In this document: in pieces, positions 1 through 8,379 of the stretch | Layout of the letters: every line of letters starts with the position of its first letter | Numbering within the stretch: the first letter of the stretch is position 1 | Assembly (NCBI GenBank): GCA_038227045.1 | Contig: JBBRQD010000052.1 | Span: forward strand, 1 to 37,534 | From: JANXLS01 sp038227045 | GTDB lineage: Bacteria; Planctomycetota; SZUA-567; H5-PLA8 | Direction: 5' to 3' | Length of the DNA: 37,534 bases | Notes under the pieces: generated by a model | Database searches by the model: none | What the model was told of the DNA's origin: nothing | The model's input: only the letters and a program-made list of their open reading frames with translations | Made by a program: the position numbers and the translations under genes

Positions 1-1
1 T

Positions 2-184
2 TATCGCGCCGCGCCGGGCAAGTTGAACGAGGCGGTCGAGCAAAGGCGTATTGGGAAGATACGCCGTGCGAGACCAACGAAGTTCAACGCCGCCCGCCGC
101 AAGCGAGAATGATGCTTTAGAAATGCGCGGGTCAATAACGCGGATTACCGCGAATGCTTTCCATTGAATTTTATCTGCGCCCAT
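2..184 (-). other. Partial open frame running off the left edge; coding status doubtful
   Basis: A minus-strand frame is open from an ATG at 184-182 to the window edge, about 61 codons. Its distal part reads AYLPNTPLLDRLVQLARRGA, which loosely resembles the helix after the strand in phospholipase-D-like proteins. However, its proximal part lies in palindromic sequence (a CGCGGATTACCGCG-like run at 139-152) and abuts a 10-bp tandem array, so it may be a dispersed intergenic repeat that happens to be open. No ribosome binding site is visible. I would not treat it as a gene without the sequence to the left. Confidence 0.15.
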
Positions 185-229
185 CTGCGTTCATCCGCGT
201 CCATCTGCGTCCATCTGCGTCCATCTGCG
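170..229. repeat. 10-bp tandem repeat, about six units
   Basis: Six consecutive 10-bp units of the form TCCATCTGCG lie at 170-229. Three are exact (200-229) and the others differ by one to three bases. The array lies about 90 bp upstream of the SGNH hydrolase gene and just left of AT-richer sequence that may hold its promoter. A 10-bp period places every unit on the same face of the helix. Similar CATCTGCG-type runs are common between genes in PVC bacteria (general knowledge, not checked here). Confidence 0.7.
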
Positions 230-319
230 TTTAATTTAGAGCTTGAATAAACCGGTTATCGACGCAAACCCGGTTTAGATATCCACAACGAATTTCACAC
301 ATTTTACTGGAGTCATGCA

Positions 320-1063
320 ATGCGAAGAGCCATGGTTAAGTTGTCGGCGGTGGTGCTGTTCTTTCTTGCGGCTGTCGCGACGACACGAGCGGGCGACGCC
401 ACCGACCCGAACGCGCCAATTAATATCGAAAACTACAAGGAGACGATCAAGGTCGCGTGTATTGGCGACAGCATCACAGCCGGCGTGGGGTCAAAAGTGC
501 CCTGGCCGAAGATTCTTCAACAGATGCTGGGAGACAAATGGCTGGTCAAGAATTATGGCATCAGCGCGCGCACGCTTCTCAAGAAGGGCGACAATCCGTA
601 CAATAAAGAAAAGCAGTATCAAGACGCGCAGAATTTGAAGCCGGATGTCGTCATCATCATGCTCGGCACCAACGACACCAAGCCGCAAAATTGGAAATTC
701 AAGGACGAATTCGTCGCCGATTACAAGGACATGATCGCGACCTTCAACAAGGCCGATCCGAAGCCGCGCGTCTTCGCCTGCCACCCGCCATTCGTGCCGG
801 GAGCCGGAAATTTCGGAATCAACGAAGCGGGCGTATTGGAACAAATTCCGCTGATCGACGCGCTGGCCAAAGAAGTCGGCGCGGGCATCATCGACATGCA
901 CGGCGCGCTGAAGGACAAAGACGCCATGCTCCCCGACCGAGTCCATCCCAACACCGACGGCGCGACAGAGTTGGCAAAAGCCGCATTCAAAGTGCTGACG
1001 GGAAAAGCATTCGAGGGCGAATTGAAACTCGATATCCCGGCGCCCAAGAAAAAAGACAAGTAA
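320..1063 (+). CDS. Secreted SGNH/GDSL-type hydrolase (esterase or sialate O-acetylesterase-like)
   Basis: This is a 247-residue secreted hydrolase of the SGNH superfamily, which removes acyl or acetyl groups from carbohydrates or lipids; the substrate cannot be read from sequence. The N-terminus is a signal peptide: Arg/Lys start, hydrophobic stretch to about residue 23, and a probable cut after TTRAG. Block I is CIGDSIT with the nucleophilic serine (about residue 52), block III is MLGTNDT, and block V is DRVHPN, giving the Asp and His of the triad. The start is the second of two close ATGs, because an upstream CTGGAG fits this spacing and the ATG at 315 opens another frame. The lysine-rich end (APKKKDK) follows a short Pro-containing tail. 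It stands alone, converging on queF. Confidence 0.9.
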   Translation: MRRAMVKLSAVVLFFLAAVATTRAGDATDPNAPINIENYKETIKVACIGDSITAGVGSKVPWPKILQQMLGDKWLVKNYGISARTLLKKGDNPYNKEKQYQDAQNLKPDVVIIMLGTNDTKPQNWKFKDEFVADYKDMIATFNKADPKPRVFACHPPFVPGAGNFGINEAGVLEQIPLIDALAKEVGAGIIDMHGALKDKDAMLPDRVHPNTDGATELAKAAFKVLTGKAFEGELKLDIPAPKKKDK

Positions 1064-1086
1064 TGTGGCGGGACGGTCCCTTCACA

Positions 1087-1485
1087 TTAACGAGGTTTCG
1101 GGCTTTTCGCAGCCGGGTAATGCGCCGTAATGGTCGTGGAAATTCCGCCGCGCGCATTGAATTCGCCGACCAGCGTCATGCGCCGCGGCCGGCAGCTTTT
1201 GACGAAATCGTCCAGAATCGCATTCGTCACATGCTCGTGATAAATGCCCCGGTTGCGGTAGCTCTGCAAGTACATCTTGAAACTCTTGAGCTCCATGCAC
1301 AGTTCGTCGGGCACGTACGTCAGCGTGAGCATGGCGAAATCGGGCTGGCCGGTCTTCGGACACACAGCGGTGAATTCGGGCGCAACGATCTTGATCTCGT
1401 AATCGCGATCCGGATGCCGGTTGGGAAATGTCTCAACAGGGCCGAGCACTTGCAACGCGGTTTTAATTTTCGATTTATCTTTCAC
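1087..1485 (-). CDS. queF: NADPH-dependent 7-cyano-7-deazaguanine reductase (QueF, short form)
   Basis: QueF reduces preQ0 to preQ1 with NADPH, a cytoplasmic step of queuosine tRNA-modification synthesis. The 132-residue length fits the short, unimodular QueF type. The catalytic motif TAVCPKTGQPDFA is present with the thioimide-forming Cys42 and acid Asp49. The QueF signature appears as CMELKSFKMYL (about 63-73), followed by the IYHEH substrate region. The start is GTG at 1485-1483, preceded by AAAGGAAAT at a normal distance. It is on the same strand as lysA, separated by a 146-bp gap that contains a long inverted repeat, so co-transcription is doubtful. No other queuosine genes are in the window. 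Confidence 0.93.
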   Translation of the reverse strand: MKDKSKIKTALQVLGPVETFPNRHPDRDYEIKIVAPEFTAVCPKTGQPDFAMLTLTYVPDELCMELKSFKMYLQSYRNRGIYHEHVTNAILDDFVKSCRPRRMTLVGEFNARGGISTTITAHYPAAKSPKPR

Positions 1486-1504
1486 GAATCGGATTTCCTT
1501 TTAT

Positions 1505-1611
1505 TCTCTCGCAAAGGCGCAAAGACGCAAAGAACTACCATACAAAAAGGGATATGACTAACAAAACTTCCTCTTGTCTTTCCTTTGCGACTTTGCGTCT
1601 TTGCGAGAGAA
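1505..1611. repeat. Long inverted repeat (GCAAAGACGCAAAGA arms) between lysA and queF
   Basis: The left arm at 1505-1533 and right arm at about 1583-1611 are complementary over about 29 bp with three mismatches, separated by about 49 bp. Each arm is itself a repeat of a GCAAAG/GCGAAAG-like core. RNA from either strand could fold into a long hairpin. Its place between two same-strand genes fits a terminator or processing element for lysA, but no run of T follows the stem. It may be a dispersed, miniature-element-like repeat. Confidence 0.75.
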
Positions 1612-1631
1612 AATGAAATAGTGCTGATGTG

Positions 1632-2867
1632 CTACAACGCGTCGGCGACGATTTCATCAAAGCTCTTGCGCCGCCGCGCAAGCGTCAATTCGCTCTTGTC
1701 GAGCATGACTTCCGCCGGGCGCGGGCGCATGTTGTATTCGCTCGCCATTACGTAACCATACGCGCCGGCATTGTGGATCGCGATCAGATCGCCGCGCCGC
1801 AATTCGGGCAATTCGCGCGCGGCGGCGACGTTGTCGTCACTGTCGCCGCGCGTGAAAATGTCGCCGCTTTCGCAGATGTTTCCCGCGACGAAGTACGGCC
1901 TCGGCGCACCGTTCGCATTCGTCAGATTCGTGATGTGGTGGTAACTGCCGTACATCGTTGGCCGGACGAGGTGGTTGAAGCCGGTGTCTACCCCCGCGAA
2001 CGTGCGGTCGTAGGGCGTCTCTTTGATCGTATTGACCCGCGTGACGAGATAACCGGATTCCGCGACCGGGAAACGGCCGGGTTCGAGCATCAGCGTCAGA
2101 TCCTTGCCGGCCTCTTTGCAGAACGCGCTGAACGTGGCGGATAGCGTCGCACCGAATTCCTTCAGGTCGATCGGCGTTTCCGAGGGCCGATAGGGTACGC
2201 CAATGCCGCCGCCAAAGTTGACGAACTCGAGATCCGGGAGTTTGTATGTGCGCAGCACGGTCAGCAGCACGTCCATCGCTTCCTTGAACTTCGATACCTC
2301 GCGAATTCCCGAGCCGATGTGTTGATGGACACCGACGAGTTTGAGCTTGCGTTTCGCGACGATCTCCAGAATCTGCGGCACCTGTTCCCACGGAATTCCA
2401 AACTTGCTCTCCGGCCCACCGGTGATGACGTGGTGGTGGTGGCCACCGCCAACGGGACCGTTGATGCGCGTGAAGCACGCGCTGCCTTCGGGCAGATCGC
2501 CGAGTCGCTGAAGGCTGTCGCAATTGATCCACACACCACCGGCCTTCGCCAAGTCAACGACCGCGTGGAATTCCGCGTCGGCCACATTGTTATTCGTGTA
2601 AAGAATGGCGGACGCGCCGAGCTTTTTCGCGAAGAGCACTTCGCCGAGGCTGACGCAATCGACGCCGAATCCCGCGCCGAGAATCGTGTGGACGACGGCC
2701 TGATTGGAATTCGCTTTCATCGCGTACAGCAATTTCTTTTTAGGATATGTAATGCATTCCTGAAGCGCATTGCAGCGGCTGAGAATGGCGGCTTTGTCGT
2801 ACACGTAGACGGGCGAACCGAACGATTCGGCGGCTTGAGACAGAGAGGCGCGAAGAGCGGCGTCCAT
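1632..2867 (-). CDS. lysA: Diaminopimelate decarboxylase
   Basis: This PLP enzyme converts meso-diaminopimelate to L-lysine and CO2, the last step of the lysine DAP pathway, in the cytoplasm. The 411-residue protein has the fold III order: an alanine-racemase-like barrel with the PLP lysine in YAMKAN (Lys51), HQHIGSGI at 181-188, the FVNFGGG phosphate-binding loop near 215-221, EPGR at 262-265, then the C-terminal barrel with CESGD (332-336), which supplies the active-site Cys, and GAYG (368-371). The start at 2867 is preceded by GAAGGA at good spacing. A His-rich stretch (GGGHHHHVITGG) near residue 140 is a local peculiarity. Other group IV decarboxylases (ornithine, arginine) are less likely given CESGD. 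Confidence 0.95.
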   Translation of the reverse strand: MDAALRASLSQAAESFGSPVYVYDKAAILSRCNALQECITYPKKKLLYAMKANSNQAVVHTILGAGFGVDCVSLGEVLFAKKLGASAILYTNNNVADAEFHAVVDLAKAGGVWINCDSLQRLGDLPEGSACFTRINGPVGGGHHHHVITGGPESKFGIPWEQVPQILEIVAKRKLKLVGVHQHIGSGIREVSKFKEAMDVLLTVLRTYKLPDLEFVNFGGGIGVPYRPSETPIDLKEFGATLSATFSAFCKEAGKDLTLMLEPGRFPVAESGYLVTRVNTIKETPYDRTFAGVDTGFNHLVRPTMYGSYHHITNLTNANGAPRPYFVAGNICESGDIFTRGDSDDNVAAARELPELRRGDLIAIHNAGAYGYVMASEYNMRPRPAEVMLDKSELTLARRRKSFDEIVADAL

Positions 2868-3093
2868 TGCAGAATTCCTTCGTTCAAAAATGAGTTTGGC
2901 GGCACTTGGGCCGCCTCTAAACAGAGCGACGCATTTTCATCTGGGGAATGTGAAAGTCAAGGAGTACCCACATCTTTCCACGCAATTGAGCGCAGCACTT
3001 TTCCACTTCTTTATTTGGCACTCCTCAATCCCATGGCATAGAATTCCACGATTCGAGAGAACGAATAAGAACTCCACTCTTCGGTGTCCATAC

Positions 3094-3759
3094 ATGCTGA
3101 CGCGCTGTCCCAACCCGCAATGCAAACTTCAATTCGACGTGCCCCCCGATCGCGAAGGCAAGAATGGACCCTGCCCGCAATGCGGACAGGTGATCACGTT
3201 CCGTTCGCTGGCCGTGCTGAACGAAGTCGAGCGGCAGCAGCAGCGGCTGCATGAGGCGCGCCTGGACCGCTCGACGAAACCGGTCGAAGCCCCGCGTTTT
3301 TCGGCGCTGCTCGAAGATATCCGCAGCCTGTGGAACGTCGGATCGATTTTTCGCAGCGCCGACGGCGCGGGCTTCGGCAAGTTGTACCTGTGCGGCATCA
3401 CCGGCTGTCCTCCGCGCAAAGAAATTGCCAAGACCAGCCTGGGCGCCGAAGACGTTGTCGGATGGGAACATCATGCCGGCGCGCTCGACGTCCTCCCCGC
3501 TCTCGCCGCAAGCGGCGTGCATATTCTCGCGCTTGAAAAAACTGAACACAGTGTGCCATTGCGCGAGGCACTCCGTGCAGGCGCGCTCGGCGCGCCGCTG
3601 TGCATGGTGATCGGAAACGAAGTGTCCGGAGTCTCCGCCGAAGCGCTCGCGCAAGCCAGAACCGTCTGCCACCTGCCGATGCGCGGAACCAAAACATCGC
3701 TCAATGTCGCCGTGGCATTCGGCATCGCGGCGTATGAGTTGCGCGAGGTTCTTGAATGA
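3094..3759 (+). CDS. SpoU/TrmH-family RNA 2'-O-ribose methyltransferase with N-terminal zinc ribbon
   Basis: A 221-residue protein predicted to methylate ribose 2'-OH groups in tRNA or rRNA using S-adenosylmethionine. The knotted SPOUT motifs are clear: motif 1 NVGSIFRSADGAG (81-93), motif 2 VIGNEVSGVS (172-181) and motif 3 LPMRGTKTSLNVAVAFG (194-210). Residues 1-35 form a separate zinc-ribbon-like module with Cys5, Cys10, Cys27 and Cys30, followed by a Gln-rich helix (about 45-55). Such a ribbon is unusual on a SpoU enzyme and may bind RNA. ATG 3094 was chosen because the frame upstream is low-complexity sequence extending toward the lysA promoter; no strong Shine-Dalgarno is seen. The precise target nucleotide is unknown. 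Confidence 0.85.
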   Translation: MLTRCPNPQCKLQFDVPPDREGKNGPCPQCGQVITFRSLAVLNEVERQQQRLHEARLDRSTKPVEAPRFSALLEDIRSLWNVGSIFRSADGAGFGKLYLCGITGCPPRKEIAKTSLGAEDVVGWEHHAGALDVLPALAASGVHILALEKTEHSVPLREALRAGALGAPLCMVIGNEVSGVSAEALAQARTVCHLPMRGTKTSLNVAVAFGIAAYELREVLE

Positions 3760-3845
3760 GTCGCGGATAACTTCCGACGCACTCCAAAACCACTCCGCGC
3801 ACCGTTTGGGTTTGTCAAATTTCAAAGCGACATTATGATGCGGCG

Positions 3846-4697
3846 ATGAATTCGATTCACGCGACTGCGATTGTCGATAAAAGCGCCCGGATTGCCGATG
3901 GCGTCCAGATCGGCCCGTTTACAATTGTGGGGCCGGATGTGACTCTGGGCGAAGGCTGCGTGATCCACAACCACGTGACGCTGGCGGGTGCGACGACGCT
4001 GGGACGGAACGTCCACGTTCATCCCGGCGCGGTGGTCGGCGGGCCGCCGCAGGATTTGAAATACAAGGGCGAAAAGACGACGCTGTCGATCGGCGACAAC
4101 ACCGTCATCCGCGAATGCTGCACGATCCATGTCGGCACCGAACTCGGCGGCGGAAGTACGATGGTCGGCAACAACAATCTGATCATGGCCTACGTCCACA
4201 TTGCCCACGACTGCGTTCTGAAAAACAACATCGTGATCGCCAATGGAACGCAGCTCTCCGGGCACGTGCATGTCGACGACGGCGCGCGCATTTCAGGGCT
4301 TGCGGCCCTGCATCACTTCGTGCGCATCGGCGCCTGCGCGTTCGTCGCAGGCTGCGCTAAATTGTCGATCGACGTGCCGCCGTTCACGCTCGCCGAAGGC
4401 CATCCCGCGCGCATCAAGGCGCTCAATAAAGAGGGCATGAAACGCCGCGGGCTTTCGCCGGATGCGATGGAGGCGGTGAAAGAGGCCTTCAAGCTTTGTT
4501 TCCGCAACACCGACATGTCGCGCGAGGATGCGATGAAGCGCATTATGGAATCCAGTTACGAAAAGCATGCGGAAGTAAAGCTCTTCGCCGATTTTCTGCG
4601 CGCGACCGCCGAAGGAAAATTCGGCCGCGCTCTCGAAGCCGAACGCGAAGTAGTCCCGCCCAACGAGCGAGACGGCAAATTGAATTTCAAGATTTAA
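3846..4697 (+). CDS. lpxA: Acyl-[ACP]-UDP-N-acetylglucosamine O-acyltransferase
   Basis: LpxA catalyses the first step of lipid A synthesis, moving an R-3-hydroxyacyl chain from acyl carrier protein to the 3-OH of UDP-GlcNAc in the cytosol. The 283-residue protein has left-handed beta-helix hexapeptide repeats through about residue 190, the signature GGPPQDLKYKGE (65-76), the IRECCTIHVGT loop, and the catalytic histidine in AYVHIAHDC (His121, with His118). The C-terminal helical domain includes RRGLSPDAMEAVKEA. It implies an outer membrane with lipid A. It stands alone here, with lpxB, lpxC, lpxD and fabZ not in the window. Its 3' end overlaps the convergent diguanylate cyclase gene by 11 bp. 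Confidence 0.94.
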   Translation: MNSIHATAIVDKSARIADGVQIGPFTIVGPDVTLGEGCVIHNHVTLAGATTLGRNVHVHPGAVVGGPPQDLKYKGEKTTLSIGDNTVIRECCTIHVGTELGGGSTMVGNNNLIMAYVHIAHDCVLKNNIVIANGTQLSGHVHVDDGARISGLAALHHFVRIGACAFVAGCAKLSIDVPPFTLAEGHPARIKALNKEGMKRRGLSPDAMEAVKEAFKLCFRNTDMSREDAMKRIMESSYEKHAEVKLFADFLRATAEGKFGRALEAEREVVPPNERDGKLNFKI

Positions 4698-6117
4698 AAC
4701 CAAGATCGGGAACACTCGCAGGAATGCCTGACGAAACCGTGGCCATCACTGCGCAATCCTTTCCCGCGCGCTTGGCCTCGAGCAGTGCGCAATCGGCGCG
4801 GTGCAGCAATGCAGCGCTGTTTTTATCCGAACTCAACGCCATTGCCGCGCCAATGCTGACTGTGATGTGCACGGTCACGCCGTTCAATTCAATCGGCGCG
4901 GCGCGCATTTGATTCAGCACTTTTTGCGCCAGATGCTCGGCACCGTCCAGCGAAGTCTCCGGAAGCACGATCACGAACTCTTCGCCGCCAAAACGCCCGA
5001 CGGAATCGACCTTGCGCACCGATGCCTTAAGCTGCGCCGCCACGTGCCGCAGCGCGCGGTCGCCCTCCTGATGGCTGTGCGTATCGTTGATTTTCTTGAA
5101 GTTGTCCACGTCGATAATCAACACCGAAAAAATGCTGGTAAACCGCTCCCAGCGCAGCCACTCGGCGTCCGACAGCTCGAGAATTGCGCGGCGGTTGTGC
5201 AGGCCCGTCAATACGTCCTCGCTCGCCAATCGCGCCAGTTTTTCGTTGGCCGCCCCGAGTTGCTGTTCGAACAGTTTGCGCTCCGTAATATCCAGAGCGA
5301 CACCGACCAGATCCCATTCGGACTCCGAGACTTTCTCAATCCGCACGTCTTCGTTGATCCAGCGTTTTTCGCCCCCGCTGGACGTAACCCAGAATTCCTG
5401 ATTATAGCCCTCCGCGCCGCCGAGCATGGCCGATTGCGACGTCTCCTCCATTTTTTTCAATTGCTCGGGATGAATGTGCTTGGTCCACTCGCTCTGCTCG
5501 AGTCCCAAATCACGCCGCAATTGATCGGACGAATGAAAATCGATTTGCCAGTCGAATTTTCCACGCACTTGCGTAACGCGGGCATTCCACAAAATGCAGC
5601 GTGCTTTGGAGACGCATTCGCGAAGATTTCGCTCCGCACGAATTCGGTCCGTGATGTCACGGCTGATCCCCACAAGACCGATGGCTTTGCCGGACTTGTC
5701 GAACAACGGCGCTTTGGTGGTGCTCATCCAGGTCTCGACGCCGTTGACGGTGCCGCGTTCGATGCGGTCGCGAAGCGGCTGCCGCGATGACAGCACGCTC
5801 TGATCGTCGGCTCGGAACGCCCGCGCGTCTTCCGCAGCGAAAAAATCAGCGTCGGCTTTGCCAATCGCCTGCTCCGGACTTTGAACTCCCAGCGTTTTGG
5901 CGACAGCCTGGCTGACTCGGATAAAACGGCTTTGGGTATCTTTAAAATAAATCTGGTCGGGAATGGTATCGAGCAAAGTTTGCAGCAAATCGCGTTCGCG
6001 ACCCAAAACGTTCAATAATTTTTGAGCACGCCGATATGCTGCCAGAACGCCGATCAATAGCACAACTGCCATGCCACAAGAAATTATCTGCCATATATTC
6101 ACGATACTGGCCCTCAT
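4687..6117 (-). CDS. Membrane-anchored diguanylate cyclase with two PAS domains
   Basis: A 476-residue signalling enzyme predicted to make cyclic di-GMP from two GTP. It starts with one membrane helix (about 7-28), then PAS 1 (about 43-155, including PDQIYFKDTQSRFIRVS), PAS 2 with a PAC end (about 180-282, ending in VALDITERK), a short coiled linker and a GGDEF domain. The active-site motif is RFGGEEF (GGEEF at 377-381) and the product-inhibition I-site RKVD sits at 368-371, five residues before it, so feedback control should be intact. There is no EAL domain. Start ATG is at 6117, with the hydrophobic helix immediately following. The signal sensed is unknown. It overlaps the lpxA end by 11 bp, tail to tail. 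Confidence 0.92.
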   Translation of the reverse strand: MRASIVNIWQIISCGMAVVLLIGVLAAYRRAQKLLNVLGRERDLLQTLLDTIPDQIYFKDTQSRFIRVSQAVAKTLGVQSPEQAIGKADADFFAAEDARAFRADDQSVLSSRQPLRDRIERGTVNGVETWMSTTKAPLFDKSGKAIGLVGISRDITDRIRAERNLRECVSKARCILWNARVTQVRGKFDWQIDFHSSDQLRRDLGLEQSEWTKHIHPEQLKKMEETSQSAMLGGAEGYNQEFWVTSSGGEKRWINEDVRIEKVSESEWDLVGVALDITERKLFEQQLGAANEKLARLASEDVLTGLHNRRAILELSDAEWLRWERFTSIFSVLIIDVDNFKKINDTHSHQEGDRALRHVAAQLKASVRKVDSVGRFGGEEFVIVLPETSLDGAEHLAQKVLNQMRAAPIELNGVTVHITVSIGAAMALSSDKNSAALLHRADCALLEAKRAGKDCAVMATVSSGIPASVPDLGFKS

Positions 6118-6632
6118 TGCCTATATATGCTTCCGATTCTGCGCCAATGTGTTCAATTTTGCAAGCAAAAAATACGCACAATGTGCAGAAATAATATATA
6201 TTTCCGCCTTTTATACAACAGCTCGCTATTTGGCGTGAACATGAAGATTTAGTTTCGATAATATTTAATAATTATGACACGCCAAGCAGCGTTAAGATTT
6301 TTCCTGCGGCACATGCGCCTTTACGCACGCCGCCTTTCATATAACCTCCAAGGGAGTTTGGTACTGATCCACGCGCAAATAAGAATGGGAGCATTTGAAA
6401 TAAACAGACAAATGTGGCATCGTTTATATCGCTTTGCCATTCCTAAGCGCTGACTCATCTCGTTTCAAAAACCTTATCCATAATTTACGCAAATCGCAAA
6501 TTGTGTTATTCGCGGTTGACGCCGCGCCTGTTGCCAATTCTAATTGCACACTCGCAACCGGCCTTCGCCGGAGGCACACGAAAACGCCCCGCGCCGCACC
6601 GAATGGGCTTTGTATCGGCGCATTATCAGGAG
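6118..6632. other. AT-rich non-coding region between the cyclase and NT-HD genes
   Basis: About 500 bp without a convincing gene. The left part (6170-6290) is AT-rich with TATA-like runs and probably holds the leftward cyclase promoter. A short CCGGC-CTTC-GCCGG hairpin lies near 6558-6571. Frames into the next gene are open from TTG 6501 but look non-protein-like. Confidence 0.5.
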
Positions 6633-7739
6633 ATGGCTGACCCCAGAGTTCGGCTGCAGATCGCTCGCATTGCAGCCCAAATGATGTACGAACGCGCCGA
6701 ATCGGAATACTTCTCCGCCAAACGCAAAGCGGCTCGACAAGTGGGCATCGACGCCCGCTATCACCCCAAAGACTTGCCTTCCAACGCCGAAATTCGCGAT
6801 CAGGTTCAGATCCTCGCCTGCCTCCACGAAGGCGACGCGCGCACTGACAATTTGAAAAGCATGAGGCTCGCCGCATTGCGGTTGATGCGCCGATTGCACC
6901 GCTTCAATCCGGCGTTGATTGGCAGCACGTGGACCGGCCACATTTGCAAAGGGTCGGATATTGACATCCACCTTTTCGCGTATGCGCACTCCGCGGTCAC
7001 GCTGTCGCTCGACGATCTCGGCGTGAAATACGATGTCGAACACAAACGCGTCGTCAAACACAACGAACAGCGCGTCTTCACACACATTCACATCGCCGGA
7101 AAATTTCCCATTGAACTGACCGTTTACGGTGAAGACAAGATCGGCTACGTCTTCAAGAGTTCGATCACCGGCAAGGCCATCGAACGCGCCACGCTTCCGC
7201 AGCTCGAACAGTTCATGGCGAGCGATTACCCGGAACTCGATCTGGATGCGGAAGACGACGATCCGCAACCGGGCATCGATCCGTACGATTTATTCAAACT
7301 GCTGCTGGAGCCGCTTGAGCGAGTGAAGCAGAATCCACAATACCACCCGGAAGGCGACGCACTATACCATTCGATGCAAGTTTTCGAGTTGGCGCGCCAA
7401 TCCCGCCCCTGGGACGAGGAGTTTCTGCTCGCCGCGCTGCTTCACGATGTCGGCAAAGCCATCGACGCCCACGATCACGTCAACGCCGGCCTCGAGGCGC
7501 TGGAAGGCGCAATCACCGAGCGCACGGAATTCTTGATCGCGCACCACATGGAAGCGCACCAATATCGCGCACGCACGCTGGGCCACCGCGCCGCTCTAAG
7601 GCTCGCGCAGTCGGAAGATTTCGAAGACTTGCTGCTGCTCAGCGAATTGGACGAAGCCGGACGGCGCTGCGGGGCGCAGGTGTGTTCGGTGGCGGAGGCG
7701 CTGGAGTTTATCAGGACGCTGAATGCGGAGAATGGGTAA
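6633..7739 (+). CDS. Nucleotidyltransferase-HD domain fusion protein
   Basis: A 368-residue protein joining a polymerase-beta-like nucleotidyltransferase and an HD phosphohydrolase domain. The NT motif is IGSTW (96-100) followed by GSDIDIH (107-113), with a third acidic residue in FPIELTVY (Glu161), so the metal-binding triad appears complete. The HD domain has His246, LLHDVGKA (His271-Asp272), AHHMEAH (His304/305) and a downstream Asp340. The pair is reminiscent of bacterial CCA-adding enzymes and GlnD, but this protein is shorter and lacks the ACT or tRNA-binding parts, so it is neither. Its nucleotide substrate is unknown. ATG 6633 was chosen because conserved-looking sequence begins there; an AGGAG directly touches it, too close for a normal ribosome site. 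ATG 6603 is an alternative. Confidence 0.75.
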   Translation: MADPRVRLQIARIAAQMMYERAESEYFSAKRKAARQVGIDARYHPKDLPSNAEIRDQVQILACLHEGDARTDNLKSMRLAALRLMRRLHRFNPALIGSTWTGHICKGSDIDIHLFAYAHSAVTLSLDDLGVKYDVEHKRVVKHNEQRVFTHIHIAGKFPIELTVYGEDKIGYVFKSSITGKAIERATLPQLEQFMASDYPELDLDAEDDDPQPGIDPYDLFKLLLEPLERVKQNPQYHPEGDALYHSMQVFELARQSRPWDEEFLLAALLHDVGKAIDAHDHVNAGLEALEGAITERTEFLIAHHMEAHQYRARTLGHRAALRLAQSEDFEDLLLLSELDEAGRRCGAQVCSVAEALEFIRTLNAENG

Positions 7740-7753
7740 CGGTCCCGCCACGG

Positions 7754-8362
7754 TCATTTCTTCAGCAGGATTTCTGGCGGCACGTGCCCATCGGCAAGCT
7801 GCCACTGCTTGATGGCCTGCACCGGATGGATCAACATGATGATATTGATCGTCAAATTATCGCGGATACATACCGCCAGCGCGAGCTCGATGCAGAACAC
7901 AATCGCCAGCGATATTTTCACCGGAATGCGATGGGCAATCGCGAATCCCAGCGCGCACGCCAAGATGTCGGTCATCGAATTAATCACGCTGTCGCCATAG
8001 TAATCGAGCGAAATGGTGACCGCCCGATAGCGCTCGATGACGAACGAGCTGTTCTCTAAAATTTCCCACATACCGGCACATGCGATGGCCATCAGAAAAC
8101 GCAGCCCGATGGGCAGCTTTCGCGCGACCAGCCAGATCAGGAAATAGTACATGAAGCCGTGAACGATATGGGTGAACGTGTACCAGTCCGTCAGATGTTG
8201 TGAGTTTTCGGAACTGTATACCTCGCCGTGCCAGAGCTTGACATACCCGCATTTGCAAATCAACACGCGGCCCATTAATAGCAGCACACAAGCGACGAAC
8301 GGAAGAATCGCGGCGCTCGTCAGAATGTACGTTCGGAGCGACACGCGCTCGTACCATTTCAT
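7754..8362 (-). CDS. DUF2585 (UPF0314) integral membrane protein
   Basis: A 202-residue inner-membrane protein with about five hydrophobic segments (near 12-32, 63-80, 88-102, 128-147 and 150-172). The family signatures are HIVHGFMYYFLIWLVARKLP, then MWEILENSSFVIERYRA, DYYGDSVINSMTDILAC and RDNLTINIIMLIHP, ending in QAIKQWQL. The conserved acidic and amide residues near the membrane recall small membrane hydrolases or transporters, but the function of DUF2585 is not established. The gene begins 18 bp downstream of the ABC-F stop codon, on the same strand, so the two are probably co-transcribed. Confidence 0.85.
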   Translation of the reverse strand: MKWYERVSLRTYILTSAAILPFVACVLLLMGRVLICKCGYVKLWHGEVYSSENSQHLTDWYTFTHIVHGFMYYFLIWLVARKLPIGLRFLMAIACAGMWEILENSSFVIERYRAVTISLDYYGDSVINSMTDILACALGFAIAHRIPVKISLAIVFCIELALAVCIRDNLTINIIMLIHPVQAIKQWQLADGHVPPEILLKK

Positions 8363-8379
8363 GGTTCAATTGTGTCCCG

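Noticed and set aside
2..184. Phospholipase-D-like protein end
   Set aside because: The resemblance is limited to about 20 residues in a region that also looks like intergenic repeat sequence; kept only as a low-confidence open frame.
2319..3041. Plus-strand open frame opposite lysA
   Set aside because: It is antisense to a well-supported enzyme and has no motif or ribosome site.
6434..6640. Plus-strand 68-codon frame before the NT-HD gene
   Set aside because: It has no ribosome site, has low-quality composition and overlaps the probable upstream region of the real gene in another frame.
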